Shown here piece by piece: positions 1 to 10,524 of a DNA stretch of 64,000 bases. The translations under genes were made by a program, and so were the position numbers. How positions within the stretch are numbered: position 1 is the stretch's first letter; every line of letters starts with the position of its first letter. The notes beneath the pieces are model-generated. The model made no database searches. It was not told the DNA's origin and saw nothing but the letters and a program-made list of their open reading frames with translations. Source of the DNA: Scedosporium boydii (taxonomy: Eukaryota > Ascomycota > Sordariomycetes > Microascales > Microascaceae); assembly GCA_002221725.1 (NCBI GenBank), contig NJFT01000036.1, positions 124,001 to 188,000 on the forward strand, read 5' to 3'.

Positions 1-280
1 AGAATAGCTGCCTCGTGACATTGTAAGTTGCGGTATGGAAGGGTATCATCCCGTCAATGGAATGTCTGCATTCGGGTCAGTGTCGTGAGCAAGAAGAAAA
101 CGCATAGTTTCGATATGTCCGTTTGCAGTGACAGCATGGAGAGCCGTCATGGTGTGCGATGTCAAGCGTTGATATCGATGCTCGGGTCGAGTATAGTTCT
201 CGGTCTTTCCGAGCCGCCCTGGCCGCAGCATCGTAGAATTCGGGAGATTTCCCAGCTGCTCTCACGGCAATCGCCATGTT
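1..280 (-). pseudogene. ankyrin-repeat gene fragment, frame-broken, runs off the left edge
   Basis: On the minus strand, bases 231-46 encode one recognisable ankyrin repeat: TALHAVTANGHIETMRFLLA followed by a DPNAD turn. The frame upstream (277-77, with AAGKSPEFYDAAARAARKD) and the frame downstream (from about base 50, reading GMIPFHTATYNVTRQLF, like the start of the next repeat) are both shifted relative to it. The repeat series therefore seems interrupted by at least two frame changes. Ankyrin repeats are protein-binding modules; the rest of the gene lies left of the window. An intron could explain one of the shifts, so decay is likely but not proven. Confidence 0.45.
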
Positions 281-281
281 G

Positions 282-2107
282 AGTAGATTTAGGATCGTGG
301 GCTGGCGCGATTCCCAACAGACGTTTTAGGATCAATAATGGAGTCGTGTAAATGGCCGGGCATCGGCCGCAAGAGTGGCTCAGAACTCGGGACCGAGATG
401 GAGCGGGACCAGAGGGGCAAACAGGAAATGCCACGTCATGTGTGCGGTGCGGGTCATCCGCGACGTGCCCAGAAGTGTTCCTTGAAGCCGACTGCAGCTT
501 GAGAGCAACTGAGGATCTCGTCTGCTCCCCTGACATGCGGACGGCTTAATTAAAGTGTAAAGTGAACTCCACTCATGTCAATGTTTTCCAATCGAAGGAG
601 TGACGAAGAAGGGATTTAGGATCGGGGGGTATACGCGAGGTGCGAGAGCCGAGGGCGACCTGTCTAAGGAACACGTGGCGAACCGTATATATATATATAT
701 ATATATTTTTAGTATCATCGGAGTGCGAGTTTACACACTCTAAGACGTCAAGTCGGCAAGGAGACCAGACCGCATGTGACCATCCCAGATCTACCGTTGC
801 CGAGGGCCTCCGTGGGGGGATACGCGGTGGCATACCTCAACGAGTGCTGTAGGGTATTCCAGGTACCGGATGAAAAGTGAACCTGAGGGTTCCGACATGT
901 TCACGACGGCCCATCTTTTGCGTTCGATGAGGGTAACGTTTCTGGGCGGGCTGGGTAATCTTCATTTGATTCTCAGGTGATAGAGCGTAAAGGGGACTAG
1001 GATATTCCTACTGTCGCCCATCTTCTCTGGTTGGGACGTGGCTTACGCACTCGGCTGGTTAAAGAGTGACATTGAATGGAAATCGTCGAATAGAGGTTTA
1101 GGACACCCAGGGTTGGCGAGCATAGACGACCAGCGCCTTATCTCAGAGGCATTGTTTCTTGTTAACTTGGGGGTTTGAATCGAGACACGCGAGAGCATTG
1201 TCCCTTGAATTGATCCAGATCGTGACTCGAGACGGTTGTTGTAAACATAAAGAGTGGTGGTTTAACGTCGCCCTCGCCTACCGTGGTCTACCATCTCCCT
1301 CCTTTAGGTCCTTCCTTCTCTTCCTCGTTCAAAGCTCCAAAGACAGCTCGACCATTGTGATTGTCGGCATATGGCTAGCTTTTCCAGCTGCGCCACGGCT
1401 GCGGGACCTGATCTTATCCCCACTCATACCACGCCTACATTGTGTTCCTAACGCCAAACGTAACTATCCAATTCGTAGATTACATACAAGAGTAGATATT
1501 CTTAGCCAACATTCCACCGTCATCATCTCCTTCTCGCAAGGAGGCGCTCTTATCGTAACACTCGGGAGAAACCCGACAGGTTAGCAGTCAGATGAAGGTT
1601 CTGGGTCAGTCGCCGCCCTTCGACCGTTTCTATTGACCAGTTCATTATAGCGTGGATGTTCCGTACTAGTCCTTTTCTTCCAGAATCATCCATCAGATCA
1701 AGCCACTCCAAGGGGGTAACCCTAATGAAACTATCCAGTTTGCCTGGCCCTTCCTTGCAAGATTGGATATACTCGTCAATTTTGAAGTTGGTAAAACAAA
1801 CGTAGTGCCGGACACAGTTGATTACAACGACGCTGGTGCAATATTAGCGCAGACTAGATGAGCACGGGCGTGTAAGAAGGTGTTGGGTTGAATGGAAGAA
1901 GGGAGTGCAAGGAAGAGAAATGACAAAAGGAGGGCGGGTAATACTTTTCTGGGGACTCCGGACTCTCCAATCTAGCCGAGAGAGCCTCGCACGTCATCTG
2001 TGCTAGACACGCGTCGGAAATGACTGGACGGCCGTCGACAACCTGGCCAAAGTTCCTCTTCGCTTCAATCAGGATCAGTGGTCTCTGGTCTAGGACATGC
2101 TGCCCAG
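282..2107. other. no supported gene; contains a TA dinucleotide run
   Basis: No open frame in this 1.8 kb shows a recognisable family or a convincing splice structure. The only clear structure is a pure TA dinucleotide run at 686-706. The open frames at 1159-1584 and 573-833 have no family features and look like chance. Confidence 0.5.
686..706. repeat. TA dinucleotide microsatellite
   Basis: About ten uninterrupted TA units in non-coding sequence. Confidence 0.9.
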
Positions 2108-2513
2108 TTACGATAAGGAGGCCACCATCGTCCTCCGCAGTGATGCATTTCCCGCCCTATAACTGCTGTCTGCGCTCGCGCGGTTCATCTCGAACATCAA
2201 CGATGGCTCCGATGCCGGTGTCATTGACGTTACCTCCGTCTTGCGGCGGGCAGTTGTAAAGGATATGGCGTATCGCCAAGGTAGCGAGGCGCAAACTTGC
2301 CTGTTCGCGACGCTCGTGGCTGGCATTTTCCGGACTGGGAACACGTGGGGGCGACGAGGGAAGTGTCGAACTCGAGGGGGGTCAGGGCTGGAACTCAGGT
2401 CTATTTGATCGGAAGGGGTGTAACTTTTGAATCGCCGTTGTATGCGGATGCGTTTGGTCGACACTTCCTCATCTCCATACTCTCCCGGCCTCTTCTTCGA
2501 GGAACGCCTCTCC

Positions 2514-3175
2514 TCAACTATTATCACTCTCTTCCTCTTGTTCCTTTTGTTCCTCTTGTTCCTCTTGTTCCTTTTGTTCCTCTTGTTCCTCTTGTTCCTC
2601 TTGTTCCTCCTCTTGTTCCTCCTCTTCTTTTTCGCTTGGTATCGTCTCACTAATTAGAGGGTTTGCACTTCTAGGAAGCTCGGGGGAAGAGTTGGAAAAT
2701 TTTGCTGCCGCGGCCCAGGTTTGGCCAAGCGTTGCGCCATACCGGTGTACCAGTTCGTACTCTGTCATTCGAGAGTAACCGCCGATGGGACCGGCCAAAA
2801 AATGTTGTAATTCATCAGAAACGTCTCGGAAGCTCTTGAGGGTGACGTACTTCTTCAGAGAGGGTAGAATGCCTTCCATGGACCCTTGCCTTTCACCAGA
2901 ACACGAAAAGCAAAGAGATGTTCCGTTGTCCAGTGACTCCCAGAATCTACGACTCGGGTAGCTCGAATCTGGGCAAGTTTTCCAGTGCCTCCTACCTTGG
3001 CGACATGTCTCTCGAACTGGGATCGACAGGTGACACGACTGAAGTAGGAGAAAGCTGCCTTTGGAGCTGATTGAACCTTCTGAACGTGCTCGCTGAGCTC
3101 CGGGGAGGAGTCTCCTTGGTCAAACACCTCGAGGTTATCTCCTCCTAGAGAGGGCGAGTTGGGATGAGTCGACAT
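2514..3175 (-). pseudogene. uncharacterised gene broken by a frameshift, with an acidic repeat tail
   Basis: Reading leftward from an ATG at 3175, one frame gives an unfamiliar but coding-like protein (FSYFSRVTCRSQFERHVAKV, then a segment ending RVLVKGKG) that stops near 2855. The next frame continues seamlessly from about 2879 (GILPSLKKYVTLKSFRDVSD, then GGYSRMTEYELVHRYGATLG) and runs into a Glu/Gln-rich tract made by the 9-bp repeat. The overlap is too short for an intron, so a one-base frameshift near 2865 is the simplest reading. A third frame beyond the repeat (2510-2108) reads as a basic, nuclear-signal-like tail, RSSKKRPGEYGDEEVSTKRI. No family is recognised. Confidence 0.35.
2526..2629. 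repeat. 9-bp minisatellite (GTTCCTCTT type)
   Basis: About eleven tandem copies of a 9-bp unit, TTGTTCCTC with CTT/TTT variants. On the minus strand it encodes an EEQ/KEQ-type acidic tract in one frame and a KRN-type basic tract in another. It has no stop in either frame. Confidence 0.85.
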
Positions 3176-3189
3176 ACGTTGATTCAAGA

Positions 3190-3823
3190 TTCAACTATCA
3201 AGATCTGGAAGATGGCATGGAATGAGGCCTGGGGGGACTGGGAGACTGGGAGAACTCCCTCTATTACTCTATTTTACATATCCAACGTCACCTCCAGACA
3301 CTCAACCCAACAAGAAGCTGTCTATGAAATCAAGAGCTCAGAAAAGCTACTATCCACAGATCTCTGCAGAGGGCCGATATGGGAGCAATGTGGGCGCGTC
3401 ACGGAAGTCATGACGCTGTAGTTTGCTTATATAAATGGAAGGATTCTGGAGAAGTAGAATCAGGGAGTCTCTTGTAAGAGACACTTGGCAGTAGAGCTTG
3501 AGAAGTTGAGATCTCAAAATAGGAGAAAGCAAGCTCCATCCAAAAACACAAACAGGAAGGTGCAGTCCAAAGCACATCCAAGTGAATCTGGACCGATGCG
3601 ACACAGGAAGGCAGTCCCGCCATGTTGGAAGGTTGGAAGCTGATCTAGCTCCACACTAGATCAGTCCTGTGTTTGTTTTTCTACCCTCAATTCACACACA
3701 GGATCATCTTTATCCTGCCAATTGTCCTATTTTCATGTGTTTTCCCTTCAGCTGAACAAGCTTTTCCCCTACACACTACAGATCTCTATTTTTGTTCGTC
3801 TTTCTGCTTTCTTTGTTATTGAA
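3190..3823. other. no supported gene; upstream region of the 3.8 kb gene
   Basis: Open frames here are short and without family features. A pyrimidine-rich leader at about 3690-3820 precedes the ATG at 3824 and suggests the promoter and 5' UTR of the next gene. Confidence 0.5.
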
Positions 3824-5096
3824 ATGGCGGAGAAAGAATCTGATAGCATGGCTGAAAAGGCCCAGGACCAGATATCACCTCTACCGAAGAGCACCTTAGG
3901 AATGCAATCCATCTATGGCCTCGTGAAGCTATATCCGCGAGAGAGGCTCATTGTCCGTCCAATCCTCTGGACAGACCTTCATCTAACTCTCTTAGGCTGC
4001 CACTTCAAAGGAGAGACAGAGGGAGTGGAAAAAGTAGTGGACGCAAACCTCTGCTCAGATCAACAACTGCAGCTGCAGTACGATGCTGATGAACTCTACT
4101 TCAAACGGGTCAAATGGTTTACAGTCTCCGGCAACAGGTCAATGAAGGAAATCGGCATTCTTACTCTCTTTGATACGCCAGGGAGCCCCTTGAAAAGTTG
4201 GCAGTAAGTCTTGCCTCGGTCTACCTTCTACCCCCCGCCCACCCGAGTTCTTTTGCTTTCGACTTTTATTGTCGATTCCGTTTGCTGACCATCTGCCAGT
4301 CGAACCGAATCCCCGACCTACTTCCATTTCCGCTTCGAGGGTCAATGCGTACTTACCAAGCGTTGCATATTATTCCACTACTTGAAGCCCAGCGCAGGAC
4401 CGCGCGCAAAACCAGCCTCGGTCTTTCCGTACCTGGGGTATTTGCACTCTAGTGAGATTGCCGGGCTTCGCCTCGACTACCTGCGTCCTCGATCAAACAG
4501 CTTTGCTCTCCCCGACCCGGTCGGCAAGGGCATACAGCGCCGGCGTTTCTGGAAAATCAAGCCAAAGGAACGCCATCACGACCCTTACTTGGCCGCGGTG
4601 CTGATCGCCATGGCTCAGGAGCAGAGGTCGCGTCAGAGGCTGCACAAAGACAAGAAACCGAGGAAGAAGGCCTACGATCCTAACTACCGTTTCACGGTCA
4701 GTTTTTACCACTTCCCTCCCCCTCCCCTTTCTTCACTTTTCCCGTTTGCCTGTACTCTAACTTGGGGCATTTGAACAGGTCCACCTGCTCATGGCCGAGA
4801 GCAAAAACTTTGACGACGTTAACCTCTACACGGCGCATCCCACCGTCTCGTTTCTCGAGAGATTCGATTTCCCGACTCAGGCGCCGCCCGTCCCGACTGA
4901 TCTCGACATCCTCCACCGTCGGATCCCTCATGAGCCTCATGAATCGTTCCTGCAGCGCCTTTTGCAGAGCATGGGAGTAGCGTCTGATCCGCCGACAGTC
5001 GTTGACACTACCAAACTGCAGAAGAACGCGGGGGTGAGCATGGAGGCAAACAATGGCGATGGCAACACTGGTACAGATGGAAATGGCTGCGATTAA
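3824..5096 (+). CDS. hypothetical fungal protein, three exons
   Basis: Exons 3824-4203, 4300-4696 and 4779-5096 join in frame into 364 residues. Both introns are short (96 and 82 nt) with GTAAGT..CCAG and GTCAGT..ACAG borders. The ATG at 3824 follows a pyrimidine-rich leader; an upstream in-frame extension to 3722 lacks an ATG context. Recognisable blocks are GMQSIYGLVKLYPRERL near the N terminus, TYFHFRFEGQCVLTKR and DPYLAAVLIAMAQEQRSRQR in the middle, then VHLLMAES, NLYTAHPTVSFLERFDFP and a variable Asn/Gly/Asp-rich end. I recall similar paired motifs (xLIAMAQ..., then VHLL...YTA...FL.(K/R)FD.P) in many uncharacterised filamentous-fungal proteins, but know no function. No signal peptide or membrane segment is visible. 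The gene looks intact. Confidence 0.8.
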
Positions 5097-6119
5097 GATT
5101 CCTTCAGTGGTAGTTTCTCAATACGGCCGCCCGTCAACAGGGTTTACGGAGAGACACAGGCAGTCGTGAAGGAAATGACTTAAGAATACCAGTGTATGAA
5201 AGCTCAAATAAACATTACTAGTTCTTCAGTATTTGCACGCAGTTACGGGTGATCGAGGATGGAGCGCTGCTTCCTTGAGGTGCGCTTCTCGCGTGGGAAA
5301 TGACCAAAATGGACCTTCAACTACGTCTCGCCTTTTCGCTTTTGTGCTCAATCATACAGCTCCTTCATGCAGACCACGCAAGCTTCATCAGCTCTCGCTG
5401 GCCGGTTGTGTCGTTACGAAAACGGAGGCCATGCAGCAGGAATCGCTCAGAAGACCAAAATACGTCAGATGCTCATCTGCCCAAATGCTTCTCATGCCAG
5501 CATGCAGGAAAATTGGCGGAATGTAGCAGACTCCATGACGCATCAAGGCCTTGAAATCAACCCGCCATGCACGAATCGTTTGCGTCCACCACTGCAAAAA
5601 TTGTCACCGCTTCTTTTAGGAAGTGTTGGGGAGCATCACTGAGTCTCCTGGTGAAGCCGGAAGACGTATTAAGATTAAAATTGAAAGTCAAGATTTGATT
5701 TTATCGGCGTGTTCTCTTTTGTCATGTTTGGACGGACTGGCCGGGCATCTCAGAAAGACCACTGGTCGGTACGTTTTTTTTCAGAGTGAAGATATCGCCG
5801 TATTAAGCTCCCGTTGGAAGAAGTGGTCCTTTCCCGCACAAGCCGCATCATCGTATGCACAGAGCCCGACTGAACTAATGACCACACTCAAGCTTCCTCC
5901 TCAGCAAACCTTCAAATCTGATCCCGTCGGCGTTGTCGGCGTAGGAATTGGCAGGTCTCTGCGACCGCTCAGGATGAAGGTCGACCTCTTATCTCCGAAC
6001 ACCTGCGTAGATGGCGTCGCTCGGTCTGAAGAGCATTTGTGCGCTGAAGAAATAGCAGACTACGGTCAAAGACCTCGTCACTGGTTCAGACTCAGCACTA
6101 CATTACTCGATTGATGAAA
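5097..6119. other. no supported gene
   Basis: Several open frames exist (for example 5623-6114 on the plus strand), but none carries a recognisable domain. Some of this stretch may be the decayed 5' part of the protease relic that follows, though I could not align it. Confidence 0.4.
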
Positions 6120-6455
6120 TGACGGTTTGGTTCTGGGCAAACGTGGCCTGCACATCTCTCAGACACCATCGTGTTTGATTTGATCGACAGCGTTCGGTTC
6201 GGAGATATGTCGATGCTGCCAACATCCGCGAGCTGCGATCAGTGGCCATTCATGCTGGGCGGGCATCACCTTCAACTTGGTGGGCAAAGACTTCGCCCTG
6301 TCACCACACGACAACGCTCTCATGTCACCTGGACCCAACCATTGCATTGCGGCCATTCTGTTCATTAGCATGTCCAAACAGAATCATAGTGAGATTGTGC
6401 TTGGATCAGAATTCCTGCGGTCATTTTATGCCGAAAATGGAAGGGAATACGCCAA
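6120..6455 (+). pseudogene. relic of a pepsin-like (A1) aspartic protease, C-terminal half
   Basis: Pieces of the C-terminal lobe of an A1 aspartic protease appear in order but in different frames. ACTSL at about 6149 resembles a damaged second active-site Asp-Thr-Gly loop. FDLIDSV follows at 6176, then YVDAANIRELRSVAIHAG at 6208 (the usual Y-x-VDC-x-NI-x-x-L-x-x-V/I block). Next come GITFNLVGKDFALSPHD at 6265 and SEIVLGSEFLRSFYAENG at 6388-6441 (the usual LG-x-x-FLR-x-x-Y end). At least two small indels separate the pieces and the catalytic loop is not intact. The family normally makes vacuolar or secreted proteases. This copy cannot encode a working one. Confidence 0.7.
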
Positions 6456-6948
6456 TTGCTTATGCTCATGGGGCCTTGGTACGCCTGCCCGGTTCATTTC
6501 GCGTTTGTCACGGTCTTTAGGCGACGGCGTGCCTGCCTAGTAAAACACTGGAGGACGGGGAGACAGCGCCACGCGGTAGTTGGTTACAAGAAGGTTATTG
6601 ACTCGGAGCCCTTGTCCCGCCTGTACATATTGTTCCTCGTTGCCCTTGTCGGATTTTGTCCTTTTTGTTTGTTTTCCTCTTATTCTTCATCATTCTTGAT
6701 TTACCGTGCTCTGCTCAGGTTAAACGCGGACGTTTGATTATGGTTGGCAGGAATCATCATGACATTGCTCTCTCACTTTTGTCGCATCAACGCGGCCCGA
6801 CGAGCACGACGAGGGCAGCTGTAGAGAAAAGAAGATAAACAGATAAATAAATAAAACTGAACTTGCAGTCGTTTGAATCCCGCGACGCGTAGAATCCCCG
6901 CTATTGTGCCAATTACTGCGCACGAAGGGCTTAAAAAGTGCTTATAAG
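6456..6948. other. no supported gene; downstream of the protease relic
   Basis: The stretch holds low-complexity pyrimidine-rich sequence around 6640-6710 and an A-rich GATAAA/AATAAA-type patch at 6830-6860. The patch could serve as a 3' processing signal for either neighbour. No coding signal is seen. Confidence 0.4.
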
Positions 6949-7998
6949 TTATACTGCCCCGGTGTAAGGCCTGTTCCCGTGACTACCACCCTCCATCTTC
7001 GTTCCGCCTGCATTGGCGGCATCTTGATGCTGTCCCAAAAGCCCCCGATTCCTCGGATTCTTAGGCAATCCTCTCAGGAGGTACTTGGCCGCCCCCCCGA
7101 TGGCCAATACTGCCCCGAGGCCGCCCACGGCAAGATACGTCGCTCCAAAAGCCTTATGCCGTAGCGGGCAAAACGGGAAATATGCCATGGGCGAGAGCGA
7201 CCCGATTCCTATCCCACCCACGCGAACGATGAAGCCAAAACCGATACCTATGACGAAAAGAGGCCCTTCGGCGATGAGGTACACGGGGAGAGCCATTATG
7301 ACGTAGCCGAATATCGCGGGGATCCAGAGTTTGCTGCGTTGCCCGGCTTCCGACAAGGTGATGACGGGAGTGATAATGGCGGCGCCGACGGCGAGGATGA
7401 GAAGAAGGCCCAGCCAGAGAGTCATTTTCCTGCTCCATTTCAGCCACGTGCCGCAGAGAAGCAGCCAGAGGCCCAGGAGAGCGACGGGGAGGGAAGGGTA
7501 CGCCCAGGTGGATAGGGCGATGCCGGAAACGGGCACGTCGGCGGGGAGGTTGATGGCTGTGTGGACGGTCAAACCGGTGGAGATGATGGCGAGGGAATCG
7601 ATGATGAGGTATTTGGAGATTTGGAAGAGCGTGAGGATTCGTCGAGGTTGTTTCCGCGGTTCATACACGCTTGGTTGCAGTGCGGGACTGGCAGTGACGC
7701 CAACTCCATCCTGTGGAAGCTCGTCAAAAAAGGGCCCAATGTAGTACACGTAGGGCTCCTCCTCCGAGGTATGCGCACTCATCAGCGCGTAGACGGCAGC
7801 GCAGCCTGGCGCGTACGTCCGGAAGCATTGCCAAGTTACCGAGTTGAGATATCGTCGCGTGCCGTGTGTCCAAAGCAAGGGGATATCAAAAAGCCACCAG
7901 GACACGTTGATGGAGAAGACGGTAATGATGAGCATCGCCCAGTCCCTTGACGAGGTGGTGCACTCCGAGTCATCACGACCCTGGGTAAGTCTGTCCAT
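6949..7998 (-). CDS. multi-pass membrane protein of unknown function
   Basis: A single uninterrupted frame of 349 residues starts at an ATG at 7998. Hydrophobic stretches suggest about seven to eight membrane segments: residues about 20-42 (DWAMLIITVFSINVSWWLF), 55-75, 125-148, 155-180, 190-212 (LWLGLLLILAVGAAIITPVI), 222-262, and 285-310. A short soluble loop rich in acidic residues lies near 77-95. The C terminus is polar and Gly/Asn-rich. I do not recognise a transporter or receptor signature; it resembles other fungal 'integral membrane protein' ORFs of no assigned role. It starts a run of minus-strand genes reaching 16.5 kb, but shares no identifiable promoter element with them. Confidence 0.75.
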   Translation of the reverse strand: MDRLTQGRDDSECTTSSRDWAMLIITVFSINVSWWLFDIPLLWTHGTRRYLNSVTWQCFRTYAPGCAAVYALMSAHTSEEEPYVYYIGPFFDELPQDGVGVTASPALQPSVYEPRKQPRRILTLFQISKYLIIDSLAIISTGLTVHTAINLPADVPVSGIALSTWAYPSLPVALLGLWLLLCGTWLKWSRKMTLWLGLLLILAVGAAIITPVITLSEAGQRSKLWIPAIFGYVIMALPVYLIAEGPLFVIGIGFGFIVRVGGIGIGSLSPMAYFPFCPLRHKAFGATYLAVGGLGAVLAIGGAAKYLLRGLPKNPRNRGLLGQHQDAANAGGTKMEGGSHGNRPYTGAV

Positions 7999-8716
7999 AT
8001 TTGCAGTATCTGTTCAGCGTTTGGGTTTGGTCCCAGTTTCGAAGGTAGGTTAAGCCATTGAAACCATGATTTCTAGGAATTAATGGCAATTATAATTCCG
8101 TGCTTGGCTTGGCTGCGGCTTAGTGTCTGGGAATCCGGTCTCGAGAAAGGTTGTTGTTGCGGGAAGAAAGCCTTGGGCGTAATCTCGGAGCGTTATTCTT
8201 CCGAAGACAGGCTGCACCCGAAGCACTGCCCTGGCCTCTGTACGAAGCACATGGAGCCCATTGCGCTTAGCGCACAGGCAACCTTTGTGAGCATGAGGGG
8301 ACTCGATCACCAAGGATGGCTAGATCCCTGGAACTGGGATGTTCGTTCCCTAAAACTGCAGAGGAGGTAAACCTCACGCTGACAGTTCTGGCCCTCCTCA
8401 GTTTCTGAGACCACTGTCTCGCCTTCTGTATCCTCCTCATCAAATGCGATAGAAAGTGCAATAGCTCCGAAGCTACCACTGCCGTCTTCTACAGGTGATG
8501 GCTACCCCACTAAAGCCTAAAGAGCTGGATGATATAAAACGTCGCCAAATATTGTCCCACGCATTGGTCCGAATGCAGCATTGTCACTGGGTTGGCGTCG
8601 GAGATGAACTAGGAAACTACCCAACCAGGGTCACGACAGCTGACGTAGTAATGCGCCGCCACCAAAGACAATGCAACCCGATTTGGATCAATGTTGTATG
8701 GTTACACGTGATACCA
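7999..8716. other. no supported gene; promoter region of the membrane protein
   Basis: No frame with family features and no convincing splice structure is seen on either strand. Confidence 0.5.
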
Positions 8717-10048
8717 CTAAATCTCCCTCTTTGCCATAGCCGAAAGCTCATCAAGAGCGTCGCGGACCTCGTTTCTTGCCTCGTCAAGCAATCGACGAGA
8801 CTCCTGTGACGATAGCCCGCCCCATACCCTCCACGGAGCTATGTTACTCTCTAACAGGCCTAGCAGGTATGCCTGCCTCCATAGCTGACTATCGCACCCA
8901 CGGTCCGGGGTTGGTATGCCACGCTCCGCGAGTGACTCGAGGTAAGCCCGGTAAATCCTGTCGGGCCAGTCGCCGCTGTTGTCGACGTAGTCGTTGACGA
9001 ACTCTTCCAGCGGAGGGAAGAAGCCGGCAAACTCAAAGTCGACGATGCCCGAAATGGTCAGCTCGCCGCCGCGCTCGGCCGCTCTCGTGGCGAGGACGTT
9101 GTGGGGCGAGAGGTCATAGTGGGTGAAGACGAAGCCGCCCTTTTGCTGTGCGACCGGAAGCTTGGGAAGGTCGGCCGAGAGCAGGTCGCGCACCGGCTCC
9201 AACAGATCGAGGTTACGGGCGTACACCGGGTCTGTCTCGAGCTTGGCGAGCTGCTCGCCAAGCCTGGCGCGGAAGTAATCGAGGCTCGTGGGACACTGGT
9301 CCTGTACATGGTCCCCATCTGGTAGCAGCCCGAGCACGGTGAGGTTTGACCCCGGAGTATCGGTACGGTCAGACAGGGCCTCTTCCTTCGATGAGCCCTC
9401 CTCGCCGAACCGGATACGAATGTTGCCACAGTACTCGGCAGCCGGGATAGCAGTCCTCCAGGTCGACGCGATTCGAGCCATCTCCTTTCCGACGGCTACT
9501 TCTTCCTCGGGGCTTAGTTCGAAATTTGAGACGGGCCCTCCGGGAAGTTTCGTTATCATGATCCATCCCAGTGACTGATACTGCACATCGCTTTCGGGTT
9601 GGGGGACCTGGAGGGCTGATCGCCTGAGCTTGGTCCTGTCGGGCGAAACAACTGTCACGGAGCGGCCGTCTTCAGACCAGGCGACCACGGTGGGCGACGG
9701 TATCGTTGGGCAATGTTTCTCCAGAAGCCAGAGACAGGCGACCTCGTTCTGGACCTTTTCGGCGCCCCAGTACTGGCCCATGACCTTGACGACGAGTTCT
9801 ACACTCTCGCCGTCGGTGCGGGGTCCAGGGCCAATGTAATCCCAGGCCAGAGGGTGGCTCACGGCTAAGAAGTAGATGCGGTTATTGAAGAAGGTCCCCT
9901 GAGGCGCTTGCTGGGCAGAATGCGAGCTGGCCCCGGGAAAGACCTCGGAGACGATTCGCTCCAATGCCGCCTCTGATAGACGCACATTGTGGGTTGGATG
10001 ATGTGGCGGGGTTGCTGGTCGTGGCTTTGGCTGGTTGTTCTCGGGCAT
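8717..10048 (-). CDS. aminoglycoside-phosphotransferase (APH) family kinase-like protein
   Basis: This intronless 443-residue protein has the APH/choline-kinase fold signatures. A nucleotide-lobe Lys lies in ELVVKVMGQ at about 88-96, followed by NEVACLWLLEKHCPTIPSP. The catalytic loop is HYDLSPHNV (H-x-D-x4-N) at about 320, and the Mg-binding IVDFEFAGF at about 347. Fungal members of this family are abundant, and their physiological substrates are mostly unknown; antibiotic resistance should not be assumed. All catalytic residues are present and length is normal. The N-terminal 20 residues are Pro-rich and probably disordered. It lies between the membrane-protein gene and the aldehyde dehydrogenase, all on the minus strand. 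No copy of the 15-bp cluster element was found in its promoter. Confidence 0.88.
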   Translation of the reverse strand: MPENNQPKPRPATPPHHPTHNVRLSEAALERIVSEVFPGASSHSAQQAPQGTFFNNRIYFLAVSHPLAWDYIGPGPRTDGESVELVVKVMGQYWGAEKVQNEVACLWLLEKHCPTIPSPTVVAWSEDGRSVTVVSPDRTKLRRSALQVPQPESDVQYQSLGWIMITKLPGGPVSNFELSPEEEVAVGKEMARIASTWRTAIPAAEYCGNIRIRFGEEGSSKEEALSDRTDTPGSNLTVLGLLPDGDHVQDQCPTSLDYFRARLGEQLAKLETDPVYARNLDLLEPVRDLLSADLPKLPVAQQKGGFVFTHYDLSPHNVLATRAAERGGELTISGIVDFEFAGFFPPLEEFVNDYVDNSGDWPDRIYRAYLESLAERGIPTPDRGCDSQLWRQAYLLGLLESNIAPWRVWGGLSSQESRRLLDEARNEVRDALDELSAMAKREI

Positions 10049-10524
10049 CTTTGACGAGTCTTGATGTTTCTTGGGCGCCTTCTTATTGGTTACCCAAGCC
10101 GGTCACTTTTGACAGGCAGGAGGGGAGCACGAGTGCGGAGTGTGTTGTTCTTGACAAGTCAAGTCGGTTCCAACTCAATATGTTGTGCGCCAGTTTGCCG
10201 GCCTCCTTTGAACCTTTATAGAGAGATATTAACCTTGTTTTCTAGTGGAACAGAGGTTTGCGACTTTGTGCTAGCCAACGAGGGTTGTAAAGGGGAGGAT
10301 ACCTCAGCCCATTCTCAGACTCGACTTACAGTCTCAAATGAGTCACGCCGAGACGGGGCTCGGAGACATCAGCTCCGGGCGCAGTGCACCAATCATATCT
10401 TGATTCACCGCAAGCAGTAAGATCAGATTCCCAATCCCCATGTTCAACAAATTCCTAAGGTTATGGCCCTGGCGCTTACAGACAGTCCTCGCACATGCAT
10501 CCATCGTATTACCGGGCGCTTATA
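10049..10524. other. intergenic, between ALDH 3' end and APH 5' end
   Basis: No gene is seen. It holds the promoter of the APH-family gene and the terminator region of the aldehyde dehydrogenase. Confidence 0.6.

Noticed and set aside
1159..1584. 141-codon plus-strand open frame
   Set aside because: No start context, domain or splice support; composition looks like chance.
5623..6114. 163-codon plus-strand open frame before the protease relic
   Set aside because: I tried to align it with the N-terminal lobe of A1 proteases and found no DTG-type block or other motif.
7654..7662. Other CCGCGG occurrences (7654, 23810, 25379, 52080, 58720) as cluster elements
   Set aside because: They lie inside coding sequence or lack the AAACTTTCC flank.
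8717..10048. Reading the APH-family gene as an antibiotic-resistance gene
   Set aside because: Fungal APH-fold proteins are numerous and mostly of unknown substrate; nothing here points to a drug.
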